From Clostridium sp. CAG:568 (GTDB taxonomy: Bacteria; Bacillota_I; Bacilli_A; RFN20; CAG-288): a stretch of 27,024 bases of DNA. The stretch is taken from contig FR878737.1 of assembly GCA_000434395.1 (NCBI GenBank), positions 1 through 27,024 of the forward strand, written 5' to 3'. The position numbers and the translations under genes were made by a program. Shown in pieces: positions 6,603 to 15,069 of the stretch. The first letter of the stretch is position 1, and each line of letters starts with the position of its first letter. The notes beneath the pieces are model-generated. The model worked only from the letters and a program-made list of their open reading frames with translations, ran no database searches and had not been told where the DNA came from.

Positions 6603-8576
6603 ATGCCTGATAGAATTCATTTAATGTCGGCGAGTCTAGCAAATCTCATCGCCGCAGGAGAAGTCGTAGAGAGACCAGCCAGTGTCGTCAAGGAACTGGT
6701 TGAAAATTCTATAGATGCCGGTGCAACTCATATCGATGTAGAATTGATAGAAGGAGGATTGAAACAAATCCTTGTTAGAGATGATGGGTGCGGTATGAAT
6801 AGAGATGATGCAAAGATGTGTCTTTTACGTCATGCATCATCTAAGATTAAGTCTTCTTATGACTTGGAATATATCCACACAATGGGATTTAGAGGTGAAG
6901 CTATTCCTTCTATCGTCTCTGTTTCTAATTTTGAGATGGAAACTTCTGATGGTGAAGAAGGCACTAAGGTAGAGGCTAGTGGTGAAAATCAACCTTTATT
7001 CTCTTCCGCCCCTTTAAGAAAAGGAACGGTAATCAGAGTCAAAGACTTGTTCTATAACACACCTGCTAGACTGAAGTATATGAAAGGTGCTAATACTGAG
7101 AAGGCTAAATGCATCGATACTTGTGAACATCTAGCTTTAGGTTTCCCCAATGTCTCTTTTACTTTCAAAGCAGATGGAAAAGAAGTATTCTCTACTTCCG
7201 GAAGAGGCGATGAAGTAGAAGTCATCCAAAGAATCTGGGGCAATGGAATAGCCAAGGAGATGAATGTAGTTTCTAAAGAATCCGTTAGAGACTTTAAAGT
7301 GAAAGTGTTCATGGCTAATCCAGAAGTTAATTATTCGACTAAGTATCAAATAATGACTTTTTTAAATAATAGATTTATCTATTCATATAAATTATCCAAA
7401 GGAATAGAGGAAGCTTATAGAGATTACTTAGCTCCTTTGAGATATCCTTTTGTCGTGGTTAAAATTGAAGCAGATCCAACTTTGGTAGATGTGAATGTTC
7501 ATCCAGCAAAAAGAGAAGTAAGAATATCAGGTGAAGATCATTTGGCGTATGAAATTAAATCTTTGATAGCAGATGAATTGTTGAAGAACAAGCCTACTTA
7601 TACTTCTAGATCATCTTCTTTGTATTTTGCCAAGGAAAATAAAGAGAAGGAATTAAATGCTATGCCTTTATTTAATAATTCAACTCAATCCAATCAGATA
7701 CAAATGCCTAAAGTAAAAGGTGCTGGCACTTTTTCTCCAGCTCCTTCTTATGAAAGTCAGATTATTAGCGATGTTGCTACCAATACATTCCAAGGTAATG
7801 ACCCTAGTGAAATCAATCGTCTTATAAACATGTATAAGAAGACTAGTGTGGAGAAGAATGTACCGCCCAATGAAAACAGTGTGACCTTAGATCAAGACAC
7901 ATTGGAAGAAAAGGAAGTAGAACAGACAATAGATAATAAGATCGAAGTTGATACAAATGTAGACAAAAAGGTTGAAAGCAAAAAAGTTTCACCATATGCC
8001 GATTTATGCCCAATAGGTCAAGTTGCAAAGACTTATATAATTTGTGAGTCTCCAGAAGGTCTATGCATTATGGATCAACACGCAGCGGCTGAGAGAATCA
8101 ACTTTGAAAAATTTGAGAGATTATTTAAAGAAGGAGTCAAGTTGATTCAACCTTTATCACCTATAATTGTCGAATTGCCTCCATCAGTAGTCTCTAGTTT
8201 TGATGATAATAAAGCAAAGCTATTGAAGGACATGGGCTTAATTGTGTCAGTCTTTGGAGATTCGGCTTTGAAGCTAGATGAAGTACCTTCATTTTTGACT
8301 GATAAAGATTATGATGATGTACTTAAAGATATCATTGTTGGAGTGATGGAAGGAAGAAAAGAAGATCCTTTAACTTTGATGAGAAAGGCTGTCTCTACTA
8401 TTGCATGCAAAGCTTCGATTAGGGCAGGACAAATCCTTTCTCCTATTGAACAAGTAAGTCTAATAAAGAACTTAGGTAATTGTGATAATCCTGCAAATTG
8501 TCCACACGGAAGACCTACTGTAATAAAGATTTCCATAAGAGATTTGGAAAGACTATTTAAGAGGACTGGATTCTGA
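6603..8576 (+). CDS. mutL: DNA mismatch repair endonuclease MutL
   Basis: This 657-residue protein has the GHKL ATPase N-terminus: ELVENSIDAGA (metal-binding E34/N35 region), DDGCGM (60-65), HASSKI and GFRGEA, then LFYNTPARLKY. A long, poorly conserved, Asn/Ser/charged linker spans about residues 335-465. The C-terminal domain has the endonuclease motif DQHAAAERINFE (491-502), an ACKASIRAGQ segment and the zinc-binding CPHGRPT (from 633), so this is the nicking MutL found in organisms without MutH. A clamp-binding motif may be present as KLIQPL just after the DQHA motif, where B. subtilis has QEMIVPL; this is a loose match. The ATG at 6603 has AGGAG (6592-6596) 6 nt upstream, overlapping the mutS stop. 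It shares 1 nt with miaA. Confidence 0.97.
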   Translation: MPDRIHLMSASLANLIAAGEVVERPASVVKELVENSIDAGATHIDVELIEGGLKQILVRDDGCGMNRDDAKMCLLRHASSKIKSSYDLEYIHTMGFRGEAIPSIVSVSNFEMETSDGEEGTKVEASGENQPLFSSAPLRKGTVIRVKDLFYNTPARLKYMKGANTEKAKCIDTCEHLALGFPNVSFTFKADGKEVFSTSGRGDEVEVIQRIWGNGIAKEMNVVSKESVRDFKVKVFMANPEVNYSTKYQIMTFLNNRFIYSYKLSKGIEEAYRDYLAPLRYPFVVVKIEADPTLVDVNVHPAKREVRISGEDHLAYEIKSLIADELLKNKPTYTSRSSSLYFAKENKEKELNAMPLFNNSTQSNQIQMPKVKGAGTFSPAPSYESQIISDVATNTFQGNDPSEINRLINMYKKTSVEKNVPPNENSVTLDQDTLEEKEVEQTIDNKIEVDTNVDKKVESKKVSPYADLCPIGQVAKTYIICESPEGLCIMDQHAAAERINFEKFERLFKEGVKLIQPLSPIIVELPPSVVSSFDDNKAKLLKDMGLIVSVFGDSALKLDEVPSFLTDKDYDDVLKDIIVGVMEGRKEDPLTLMRKAVSTIACKASIRAGQILSPIEQVSLIKNLGNCDNPANCPHGRPTVIKISIRDLERLFKRTGF

Positions 8577-9679
8577 TGCTTTATGTTATTTTAGGAGAAA
8601 CCTGTAGTGGAAAATCTTCCACTGCATTAAAGGTGTGCAAAGAGAACAACCTTCCTTTGATTTCGGCTGATGCTTTTGGCGTATATCAAGGTTTTGATAT
8701 AGGTTCAGCTAAATCTACTCCAAAGGAATTGGAAGGAATCGAAAACTATTTCATCGATTCTATTCCTTGGGGACAAGCGATGACTGTTTTTGAATTTCAA
8801 ACTAATGGAAGACAAATAATAAATTCGTTCAAAGATAGAAATGTTGATGGCGTTATAGTCGGAGGAACATTCCTTTATACTAAAGCTTTGCTGTTCCCTT
8901 ATTATTTTCCTAAAGAAGAGAATACAGGCCCTGTCATTAAAGAATATCCCCCTTTGAATGAAATGCTAAAAACTATTAAAGAATTAGATCCTGATTCTTT
9001 GAATCTTATCGATACAAAAAATCCTAGAAGAGTCGAAAGAGCTTATGATTTAGCAAAGAGTGGAAACAAGAGAGAAGATATAGAATCTATGTATTCTAAT
9101 TTGCCATTGTATCCATGTATTTTTATCAGATTGAAAGTCGATAAAGATCAATTGAGAAGCAAAATAAAAGAAAGAGTCCTCATCCAAGTTAAAGATGGTC
9201 TTTTTGAAGAAGAGGAAAGACTTGAAAAGGCTAATCCTGAATTCAGTTCCACCTTTAGAGGTATTGGATTTAAAGAAATTTATCAAGGTAAAAGAGAAGG
9301 ATGGACTAAGGAAAAGATAATAAATCAAGTAATGGTAGATACAATTCAGTATGCTAGAAGGCAAAGAACATTTTTAAGACATCAATTTCCTTACATGGTC
9401 GAAGTCGATAAATCTGATATTCCATCATTGATAAAAACTGATATCGAAATCAGGAATGGAATGGAATCTTTGGAAGTTCCATTGATCAATTCTACTCCTA
9501 ATCTTATGAATTCCATTGAATCTATCTATTCAAAAGGCATAAGACAATGTGGAATATATGGAGACTACGATGAAAACAAAATACATAGTCTTTACCCATT
9601 GCTTCAAATCGTAGGAGTGACTGATTTGAATTCTAAAGGTAAGAAGGATATTAAGTTTTCTTCTAAGATTGATTTCTAG
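8576..9679 (+). CDS. miaA: tRNA dimethylallyltransferase MiaA with an extra C-terminal domain
   Basis: MiaA transfers dimethylallyl from DMAPP to the N6 of A37 in tRNAs reading UNN codons, making the substrate for MiaB. The P-loop is GETCSGKSS (7-15), with Glu where Pro is usual. SADAFGVYQGFDIGSAK (30-46) carries the conserved Asp32, followed by GGTFLYTKAL (96-105), KNPRRVERA (148-156), FRGIGFKE (227-234) and the terminal YARRQRTFLRHQF (259-271). Family members normally end soon after that last motif. This protein runs on for about 85 residues (283-367), and the extra part aligns with the product of the next gene (see finding). The start overlaps the mutL stop (TGATG), and AGAGGA lies about 10 nt upstream. 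MutS-MutL-MiaA order is conserved in Bacilli, so MiaA function is secure; the role of the extension is unknown. Confidence 0.93.
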   Translation: MLYVILGETCSGKSSTALKVCKENNLPLISADAFGVYQGFDIGSAKSTPKELEGIENYFIDSIPWGQAMTVFEFQTNGRQIINSFKDRNVDGVIVGGTFLYTKALLFPYYFPKEENTGPVIKEYPPLNEMLKTIKELDPDSLNLIDTKNPRRVERAYDLAKSGNKREDIESMYSNLPLYPCIFIRLKVDKDQLRSKIKERVLIQVKDGLFEEEERLEKANPEFSSTFRGIGFKEIYQGKREGWTKEKIINQVMVDTIQYARRQRTFLRHQFPYMVEVDKSDIPSLIKTDIEIRNGMESLEVPLINSTPNLMNSIESIYSKGIRQCGIYGDYDENKIHSLYPLLQIVGVTDLNSKGKKDIKFSSKIDF

Positions 9680-9765
9680 TTTTCCTATACAACATAGTTC
9701 TTGTTTTTCAAGTCTTCTTTTATATCTAAATATAAGATAAAATGAAAGAAAGAATGGAGGCGAGC

Positions 9766-10161
9766 GTGGAAAAGAATAATAAAACAATCACTATCGAAGT
9801 AAGAGAAGTTAGTCAAGAGCTAGAAATAATCAAGGAGAAACCTAGAGATACTCTAATGGTCTTAGTTCCTTCTTTAGCTATTGAATATTGGGGTAGAATT
9901 GCTGATATGTATCAAAATGGTGTTAGAAAAATCTATGTCTATTCTTTGGATAAAGAATTCTTTATAGACTTTTCTACAAAGATTCATACTACGTGCCCTG
10001 AATTAAATATTTATTTCTTCAACTTAGAAAAGAAATCCAAGCTTCCTTATTTTGATTTTTCATTACCTGAAATCTCAGGTGTTTCATTGGATGACAAAAT
10101 AAGAAAATTTCTTATGGATAAAAAGATTCCAATGGTGAAAGTAAAGGATTTATTCAATTAG
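9766..10161 (+). CDS. Hypothetical protein; shares a domain with the MiaA C-terminal extension
   Basis: I do not recognise this 131-residue protein. The GTG at 9766 has GGAGG (9756-9760) 5 nt upstream; an ATG at 9742 in the same frame would place this SD within the gene, so I reject it. Visible features are a charged N-terminus with beta-strand pattern (TITIEVREV), then a strand-helix-strand pattern (TLMVLVP, helix to about residue 51, RKIYVYS at about 54-60) like a small Rossmann-type fold. A LNIYFFNLE strand and a C-terminal helix with IPMVKVKDLF follow. There is no signal peptide or membrane segment. Residues 28-82 align with MiaA 297-345. The stop overlaps the SD of fhs, so it is likely co-expressed with the folate genes. 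It lies where hfq often follows miaA, but at 131 residues and without an Sm motif it is not Hfq. Confidence 0.7.
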   Translation: MEKNNKTITIEVREVSQELEIIKEKPRDTLMVLVPSLAIEYWGRIADMYQNGVRKIYVYSLDKEFFIDFSTKIHTTCPELNIYFFNLEKKSKLPYFDFSLPEISGVSLDDKIRKFLMDKKIPMVKVKDLFN

Positions 10162-10172
10162 GAGGTATTTAA

Positions 10173-11777
10173 ATGATTAAGATTCAAACTATTGCTAAGA
10201 AGCTTGGAATCAAAGCTTCTGATTTGTTTTGTTATGGTCCTTATATTGCGAAAGTGATGACTAAAGATGAGCCTATAAAAAAGAAAAAAGCAAAATTAAT
10301 CCTTGTCACTGCCATGACTCCTACAAAAGCAGGAGAAGGAAAGACTACGACATCTATAGGCTTGACTGACGGACTGAATTTGCTTTTAAAAGGTAGTAAA
10401 AAAATTGCATGTGCTTGTTTGAGACAACCATCATTAGGACCGTTCTTTGGAATGAAAGGCGGAGCTACAGGAGGAGGTAAAGCCTCTGTGGAACCCGATG
10501 AAAGAATTAATGTCCATTTCACCGGCGATCTCCATGCTATCTCTAGTGCCTCATTGCTTATCAGTGCAGTTATCGAAAATAGCATTTATCAAGGTAACAA
10601 TTTGAATATAAACAAAGATAGGATTGTTTTTCCTAGAGCTCTCGATGTCAACGATAGAGCTCTTAGAGAAGTTCAAGTCGATAATAAAACCGGAATTCAT
10701 ACGAATGAGACTGTCATAACTGCCGCTTCTGAAATCATGACAATTTTTTGCTTGGCTAAAGACAAAACTGATTTCTTGACTAAGCTTGGAAATATAACAG
10801 TCGCTTATGATAATGAAGGCAATCCTATCTATTTAAAACAATTGAACATATTAAACGCTTTATGGCTGATATTAAAGGATGCTTTTCAACCTAATTTGGT
10901 TCAGACATTGTATAAATCACCTGTGCTAGTCCATGGTGGTCCATTTGCTAATATCGCTCACGGATGTTGTTCATATAGATCTTTGAAAGTTGGATTAGAG
11001 AACTCTGATTATTGTGTCACTGAAGCTGGCTTTGGTGCTGACTTAGGTGGAGAGAAGTTCATGGATATTTTATGTAGAACTGATGAACTTAAGCCAGATT
11101 TAACAGTGATGGTCTTCTCAATCCGTGCTTTGAAACTTCAAGGTGGAGCCGATTATGATACTTTGAATGAGGAAAATGTCGATGCGTGTTTATCAGGCTT
11201 ATCAAATCTAATTAAACACCTTGAAAACATGAAGAAGTTCAATGTTCCTTTGGTTGTGGCTATGAATGAATTCAAATCCGATTCACCTAAAGAAAAGAAA
11301 GCTGTTTGTGAAAAACTGGATGAACTCGGCTATAAGGTGGCTCCTTATACTTCCTTTATGGATGGTGAAAAAGGTGGAAAAGATTTGGCTAAGCTAGTTC
11401 TGGATACTTTGAATGAAACTACATCAAATTACAAGCCTCTTTATAATGGCGATGAAACTATAGAAGACATCATAGAAAAGATTTCTACTGAAATCTATGG
11501 TGCTAAGGATGTCGTCTATTCAAATGAAGCGAAACAAGACTTGGAAAACATAAAAAAAGTGGTTAAAAGTTCTACATCGGTTTGTGTTGCAAAGACACCC
11601 TTATCTTTGACTGACAATCCTAAAGTGCTCGGAGCTCCTAAGGATTTTACAATCCATGTTCAAGGATTGAATTATTATTCTGGTGCTAATTTGGTCGTAG
11701 CTAGAACTGGCACTATTTGGTTGATGCCTGGATTACCTAAAGTACCTCAAGCTGTAAAAATGGAAGGCTCAAAATGA
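10173..11777 (+). CDS. fhs: Formate-tetrahydrofolate ligase
   Basis: The enzyme makes 10-formyltetrahydrofolate from formate, THF and ATP, supplying purine synthesis and initiator-tRNA formylation. The 534-residue protein has the P-loop segment TPTKAGEGKTTT (49-60), the family motif RQPSLGPFFGMKGGATGGG (about 84-102), VEPDERINVHFTGD, and the C-terminal TGTIWLMPGLPKVPQA. Length is near the usual ~555. The start is certain: AGGAGGT (10160-10166) lies 6 nt before the ATG. The next gene, a FolD homologue, begins within its stop codon (ATGA overlap), so the two are translationally coupled. With an apparently impaired FolD (below), Fhs may be the main source of 10-formyl-THF here. Confidence 0.97.
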   Translation: MIKIQTIAKKLGIKASDLFCYGPYIAKVMTKDEPIKKKKAKLILVTAMTPTKAGEGKTTTSIGLTDGLNLLLKGSKKIACACLRQPSLGPFFGMKGGATGGGKASVEPDERINVHFTGDLHAISSASLLISAVIENSIYQGNNLNINKDRIVFPRALDVNDRALREVQVDNKTGIHTNETVITAASEIMTIFCLAKDKTDFLTKLGNITVAYDNEGNPIYLKQLNILNALWLILKDAFQPNLVQTLYKSPVLVHGGPFANIAHGCCSYRSLKVGLENSDYCVTEAGFGADLGGEKFMDILCRTDELKPDLTVMVFSIRALKLQGGADYDTLNEENVDACLSGLSNLIKHLENMKKFNVPLVVAMNEFKSDSPKEKKAVCEKLDELGYKVAPYTSFMDGEKGGKDLAKLVLDTLNETTSNYKPLYNGDETIEDIIEKISTEIYGAKDVVYSNEAKQDLENIKKVVKSSTSVCVAKTPLSLTDNPKVLGAPKDFTIHVQGLNYYSGANLVVARTGTIWLMPGLPKVPQAVKMEGSK

Positions 11778-12580
11778 CAACATTATTAAAAGGTTTACCT
11801 GTTAGAAAAGAAGATGAGGCTAGAATCAAAGAATTGAATCTATCTTCTAATGATGTCTGTTTCTTGTTAATTGTTTCTAATGATTCCGAAGATGCTTTAG
11901 CATATTGTCATCAAATAGAGAAGTTTTTGAATAAAGTTCAACTTAGTTTTATAGAAAAAATATACGACGGAACAAACGGGGATGAAATCATCGATATGAT
12001 GAAGAAACCCAATATGAGTGTGATATTGGCTCGTCCCCTTCCAATCGATTTTATGAATAGGGCTAGAAAAGAACTCAATTATGAGTCTGACCCTGATTGT
12101 TTAGGTGTTAAAAGTGCTGGAATGATATTCTTGGGAGAGGGATTGCTCCCAGCAACCGCTCAATCTGTGATTAGAATATTAGATTTTTATGGAATTGATG
12201 TTTTGAGTAAGAAAGTTTTAGTTATTGGAAGATCTCAAAGTGTAGGTCTTCCAATCGCTTTAGGATTGTTGAAGAAAAATGCCGAGGTTACTATTGCTCA
12301 TTCAAAAATTTCAAAAGAAGAGATAGAACGAAAAGTGGCTGATTCAGACATTATTGTTCTAGCTTCAGGAAAGAAAGGCCTAGTAAATAAAGATGCTTTT
12401 AAAAAAGGTCAGATAGTTATCGACTGTGGTTATCATGCTGAAGATAATTCTGGTGATTTGGGATTTGTGACCGAGGATGACTTTTTCGAAAGTTATACAC
12501 CGGTACCTGGCGGTGTCGGACCCTTGACTATTTCCACTTTGATAGTGAATGGACTTAAGAAGAAAGGACTGATGAAATGA
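11774..12580 (+). CDS. Divergent FolD-like protein (methylene-THF dehydrogenase/cyclohydrolase homologue) with altered active site
   Basis: The C-terminal half is clearly FolD: the nucleotide-binding GRSQSVGLP (152-160), the strand VTIAHS, and TPVPGGVGPLT near the end. FolD interconverts 5,10-methylene-, methenyl- and 10-formyl-THF using NADP. In my hand alignment to E. coli FolD, the catalytic YxxxK lysine (K54) is Ile48 in YCHQIEK, the QLPLP glutamine (Q98) is Ala86 in ARPLP, and the DVDG aspartate (D121) is Leu110 in DCLGV; the PCTP segment is PATA. The protein is also short (268 residues against ~285), with a reduced N-terminus. It is encoded in a 4-nt overlap with fhs and with the next gene. 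It may be a specialised dehydrogenase, a regulatory or scaffold partner of Fhs, or an enzyme with relocated residues. The fold call is safe; normal bifunctional activity is doubtful. Confidence 0.85.
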   Translation: MTTLLKGLPVRKEDEARIKELNLSSNDVCFLLIVSNDSEDALAYCHQIEKFLNKVQLSFIEKIYDGTNGDEIIDMMKKPNMSVILARPLPIDFMNRARKELNYESDPDCLGVKSAGMIFLGEGLLPATAQSVIRILDFYGIDVLSKKVLVIGRSQSVGLPIALGLLKKNAEVTIAHSKISKEEIERKVADSDIIVLASGKKGLVNKDAFKKGQIVIDCGYHAEDNSGDLGFVTEDDFFESYTPVPGGVGPLTISTLIVNGLKKKGLMK

Positions 12581-13077
12581 GCAAGATTAGATTTTGCGTC
12601 ATGTCTGACACCCACGGTGACACTCAATATATGGATGCAATTATCTCCAAATATAATGGGGTAGTGAACAATTGGTTCCATTGTGGAGATTCGGAATTGC
12701 CACCCGAATTGATAATGAGAAATTTTGTCGGTGTGAGAGGTAATTGTGATTATTTTGCTGGTCTTCCAATAACTAGGGATGTTAAGTTTCCTTTTGGAAC
12801 AGTTCATTTAGAACATGGAAATAGAACTGGTGGTATAACACCTGAATATATAAAATCTTGTAATTGTAAATACTTCTTTTCCGGACATACTCATAAAAAA
12901 TTGTTTAATGAATTGGATGGGGAGATATATCAATTCAATCCTGGATCTTTGATGAGGCCTAGAGATGGAATGTTTGGTAGTTTCCTCTTTATAGATTTAG
13001 ATGATCAGACAGGAAAGTTGATATCTTATCAATTCAAATTGATAGATCCGGTCACAGGAATTGAAATCCCTGATTAG
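12577..13077 (+). CDS. YfcE/MJ0936-type metallophosphodiesterase
   Basis: This is a 166-residue calcineurin-like phosphoesterase with the expected metal ligands: SDTHG (D11, H13), CGD (D38), GNCD (N56), EHGN (H80) and GHTH (H104, H106). The usual HGH motif reads HGN, losing only the second His, which is not one of the metal ligands I know of in this family. Family members (YfcE, MJ0936, B. subtilis YsnB) hydrolyse phosphodiesters with Mn or other divalent metals in vitro, and the natural substrate is unknown. The ATG overlaps the folD-like stop by 4 nt, making it the last member of the fhs unit. The large hairpin at 13101 follows. Confidence 0.88.
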   Translation: MSKIRFCVMSDTHGDTQYMDAIISKYNGVVNNWFHCGDSELPPELIMRNFVGVRGNCDYFAGLPITRDVKFPFGTVHLEHGNRTGGITPEYIKSCNCKYFFSGHTHKKLFNELDGEIYQFNPGSLMRPRDGMFGSFLFIDLDDQTGKLISYQFKLIDPVTGIEIPD

Positions 13078-13100
13078 ATTTAAGAATTCACTTATCATTT

Positions 13101-13139
13101 ATCACCTTTGAGGATCATATCTTCAGAGGTGATTTTTTT
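13101..13139 (+). terminator. Strong hairpin: terminator of the fhs unit and/or attenuator of the ABC genes
   Basis: Arms 13101-13115 and 13119-13133 pair over 15 bp (two G-U wobbles) around the triloop CAT, and are followed by TTTTTTT (13133-13139). This is a textbook intrinsic terminator. Its 3' arm also contains GAGGTGA (13126-13132), the only good SD for the ABC gene starting at TTG 13138, so in any read-through transcript the SD is paired. The U-tract runs into the start codon. No convincing promoter lies between the hairpin and the ABC gene, so expression of the pair probably needs read-through or disruption of this structure. Confidence 0.88.
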
Positions 13140-15069
13140 GAAAATTGAAAAGCTATCGTATTCTTATCTAAATGGTGAAAGAACCACCAGAGTTTTTTCT
13201 AATCTATCCTATGATTTTGGAAATAATGGCTTGGTGATGATTTTAGGAAAATCTGGTTGTGGTAAGTCAACTCTTTTATCTTTGATTGCAGGATTTATTA
13301 AGCCGACAGAAGGAAAGATTATCAATGATTTGGGAAAATCATCGATAGTTTTTCAAGAAGCCAATTTATTAGATGAATTAAATGTTGTTGATAATGCAAC
13401 CTTATCATCAATCATGGATGGTATCGATTTTAAAAATAGGGAAGAAGAAATAATTCCAATTTTAAAAGAGTTGAACATCTTAAATTTGAAAGATAAACCT
13501 TGTAAGGATTTATCCGGTGGAGAAAAGAGTAGAGTCTCTTTAGCTAGAGCATTGATAGATTCCGACAAATTGATTCTTTGTGATGAACCTACTGGAGCGC
13601 TAGATAATGTCAATTCAAAAATAGTGATGAATAAATTAAAAGAAGCATCAAAGGAAAAACTTGTTGTTTGTGTCACTCATAACAAAGAATTAGCTTTTGA
13701 ATATGGTGATGTAGTTCTACTATTTAAAAGCGGGAATCTCAATGAGATTAAGAAAAATAAAATTGACATTGGAAAAATTACTGATAATAATTTAAAGAAT
13801 GGAAAGATAAAAATTAAAGACTCTTTGAATATTAGCAGTTGTTTTTTAAAGAAGAAATTAGGAAGACTTATCTCCAGTTCTTTAGCTTTAGGATTTGCTT
13901 TTTCATGCTTGGCTTGTGCTTTATCGATAAACCAAAATAAAGAATTCATCAGTCAAGGATATGCCCGTGATTTCTATGGCTATAATCTGGTTCATGCCAG
14001 CGAGATAACAACCATAAGTCAATCTAATGGAATGACTTTGACTAAGAATTTGCCTTTATCAAATTCCCTAGAATTTGAAATAAATTCATTGATAGGTATT
14101 CATTCCTATCCATCTTTATCTTTCTTTATTCCTCAAGCTTCTTATCTTCATAGGAATGAAGACAAGATAAACTATCAAATAGAGCCTTGTTTTTTTGAAG
14201 ACGAAGTCGATTGTGAGTATATCAGAGCGGTAGCTAATACTGCTTTTATTAAGTCGACTGGAAGAAATATAGGCGATATTGTCACAGTAAAAGGCGAAGG
14301 TAGATCTCAAGTAGTGGATGAACTGGGAAACAATGCTGTGTTTGAAAAAAACTGGAATCTTAAAATTGTATCCGTTCATAAAGAAATAGAGGGATTCTCG
14401 ACTCCAACTCTTCTTTATGATTACAAGCAAGTTTATGATTATATAGATTCAAAAACGGATTCATCGACTGGATTGTTTTATTTTGATCTTATGAGCAAGG
14501 ATGAATACAAAGAAGATATCATCAATAGTTATGAGACTCTTTTGTATGTCGATGACACATTGAAACTAGGTGAATTAAGCAAATCTGTTTTTAAAAATAG
14601 ACTTAGAGTTAATTCCAGGGCTTTGTCTGCCAATGATTCAATATCAGCTATCCTAGGATCTATAACTCAATTGGCTAGTGTTTTTCTAATCTTGGCAATA
14701 ATCATTTCATTCTTTATAGAAATCTTTTCATTGTCGACAATTCTTTCTGAGAATAAAAAGAAATACGCGATAACATTAGCTTTTACAAAGAATAAGAAGT
14801 CTTTTGTCAAGCTTTATGAAGGAATTCCACTTATTTTTAGTTTTGCTTCATTGATATCTTATTGTTTGTTCTCTTTGATCTTAAAAATAGCTTTACCAAA
14901 AGCATTGGTTTATTATGGATATCCTAATTTGTTTATAGGTGGATTTACTATTCAGTCTTTATTCTTGATGGGATTCTCTATCGTATTTTTAACGATTGTA
15001 GCTTCTATTTATTGTTACTTGAGATTGATTAAGAAAGATTTGCTTCTTTCCTTGAGGACTGATAGATGA
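13138..15069 (+). CDS. ABC transporter, ATPase fused to FtsX-like permease (first of pair)
   Basis: This is a 643-residue membrane protein. Residues 1-~210 are an ABC ATPase: Walker A GKSGCGKST (37-45), Q-loop VFQE (71-74), signature LSGGEKSR (125-132), Walker B LILCDEP (D149, E150), D-loop GALD, and H-loop VTHN. One membrane segment follows at about 244-264, then a ~240-residue external domain, then three membrane segments near 510-535, 562-585 and 600-628. This MacB/FtsX-type layout has the ATPase at the N-terminus and does not use alternating-access channels; relatives move lipoproteins, peptides or antibiotics, or pull on envelope hydrolases. The start is TTG 13138, because GAGGTGA ends 5 nt upstream. 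It overlaps the second ABC gene by 4 nt (ATGA), so they probably form a heterodimer. No adjacent two-component system is present. Substrate unknown. Confidence 0.85.
   Translation: MKIEKLSYSYLNGERTTRVFSNLSYDFGNNGLVMILGKSGCGKSTLLSLIAGFIKPTEGKIINDLGKSSIVFQEANLLDELNVVDNATLSSIMDGIDFKNREEEIIPILKELNILNLKDKPCKDLSGGEKSRVSLARALIDSDKLILCDEPTGALDNVNSKIVMNKLKEASKEKLVVCVTHNKELAFEYGDVVLLFKSGNLNEIKKNKIDIGKITDNNLKNGKIKIKDSLNISSCFLKKKLGRLISSSLALGFAFSCLACALSINQNKEFISQGYARDFYGYNLVHASEITTISQSNGMTLTKNLPLSNSLEFEINSLIGIHSYPSLSFFIPQASYLHRNEDKINYQIEPCFFEDEVDCEYIRAVANTAFIKSTGRNIGDIVTVKGEGRSQVVDELGNNAVFEKNWNLKIVSVHKEIEGFSTPTLLYDYKQVYDYIDSKTDSSTGLFYFDLMSKDEYKEDIINSYETLLYVDDTLKLGELSKSVFKNRLRVNSRALSANDSISAILGSITQLASVFLILAIIISFFIEIFSLSTILSENKKKYAITLAFTKNKKSFVKLYEGIPLIFSFASLISYCLFSLILKIALPKALVYYGYPNLFIGGFTIQSLFLMGFSIVFLTIVASIYCYLRLIKKDLLLSLRTDR

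Noticed and set aside
12577..13077. Inactivated phosphodiesterase because HGH reads HGN
   Set aside because: All metal ligands known for the family (D11, H13, D38, N56, H80, H104, H106) are present; the changed residue is not one of them.
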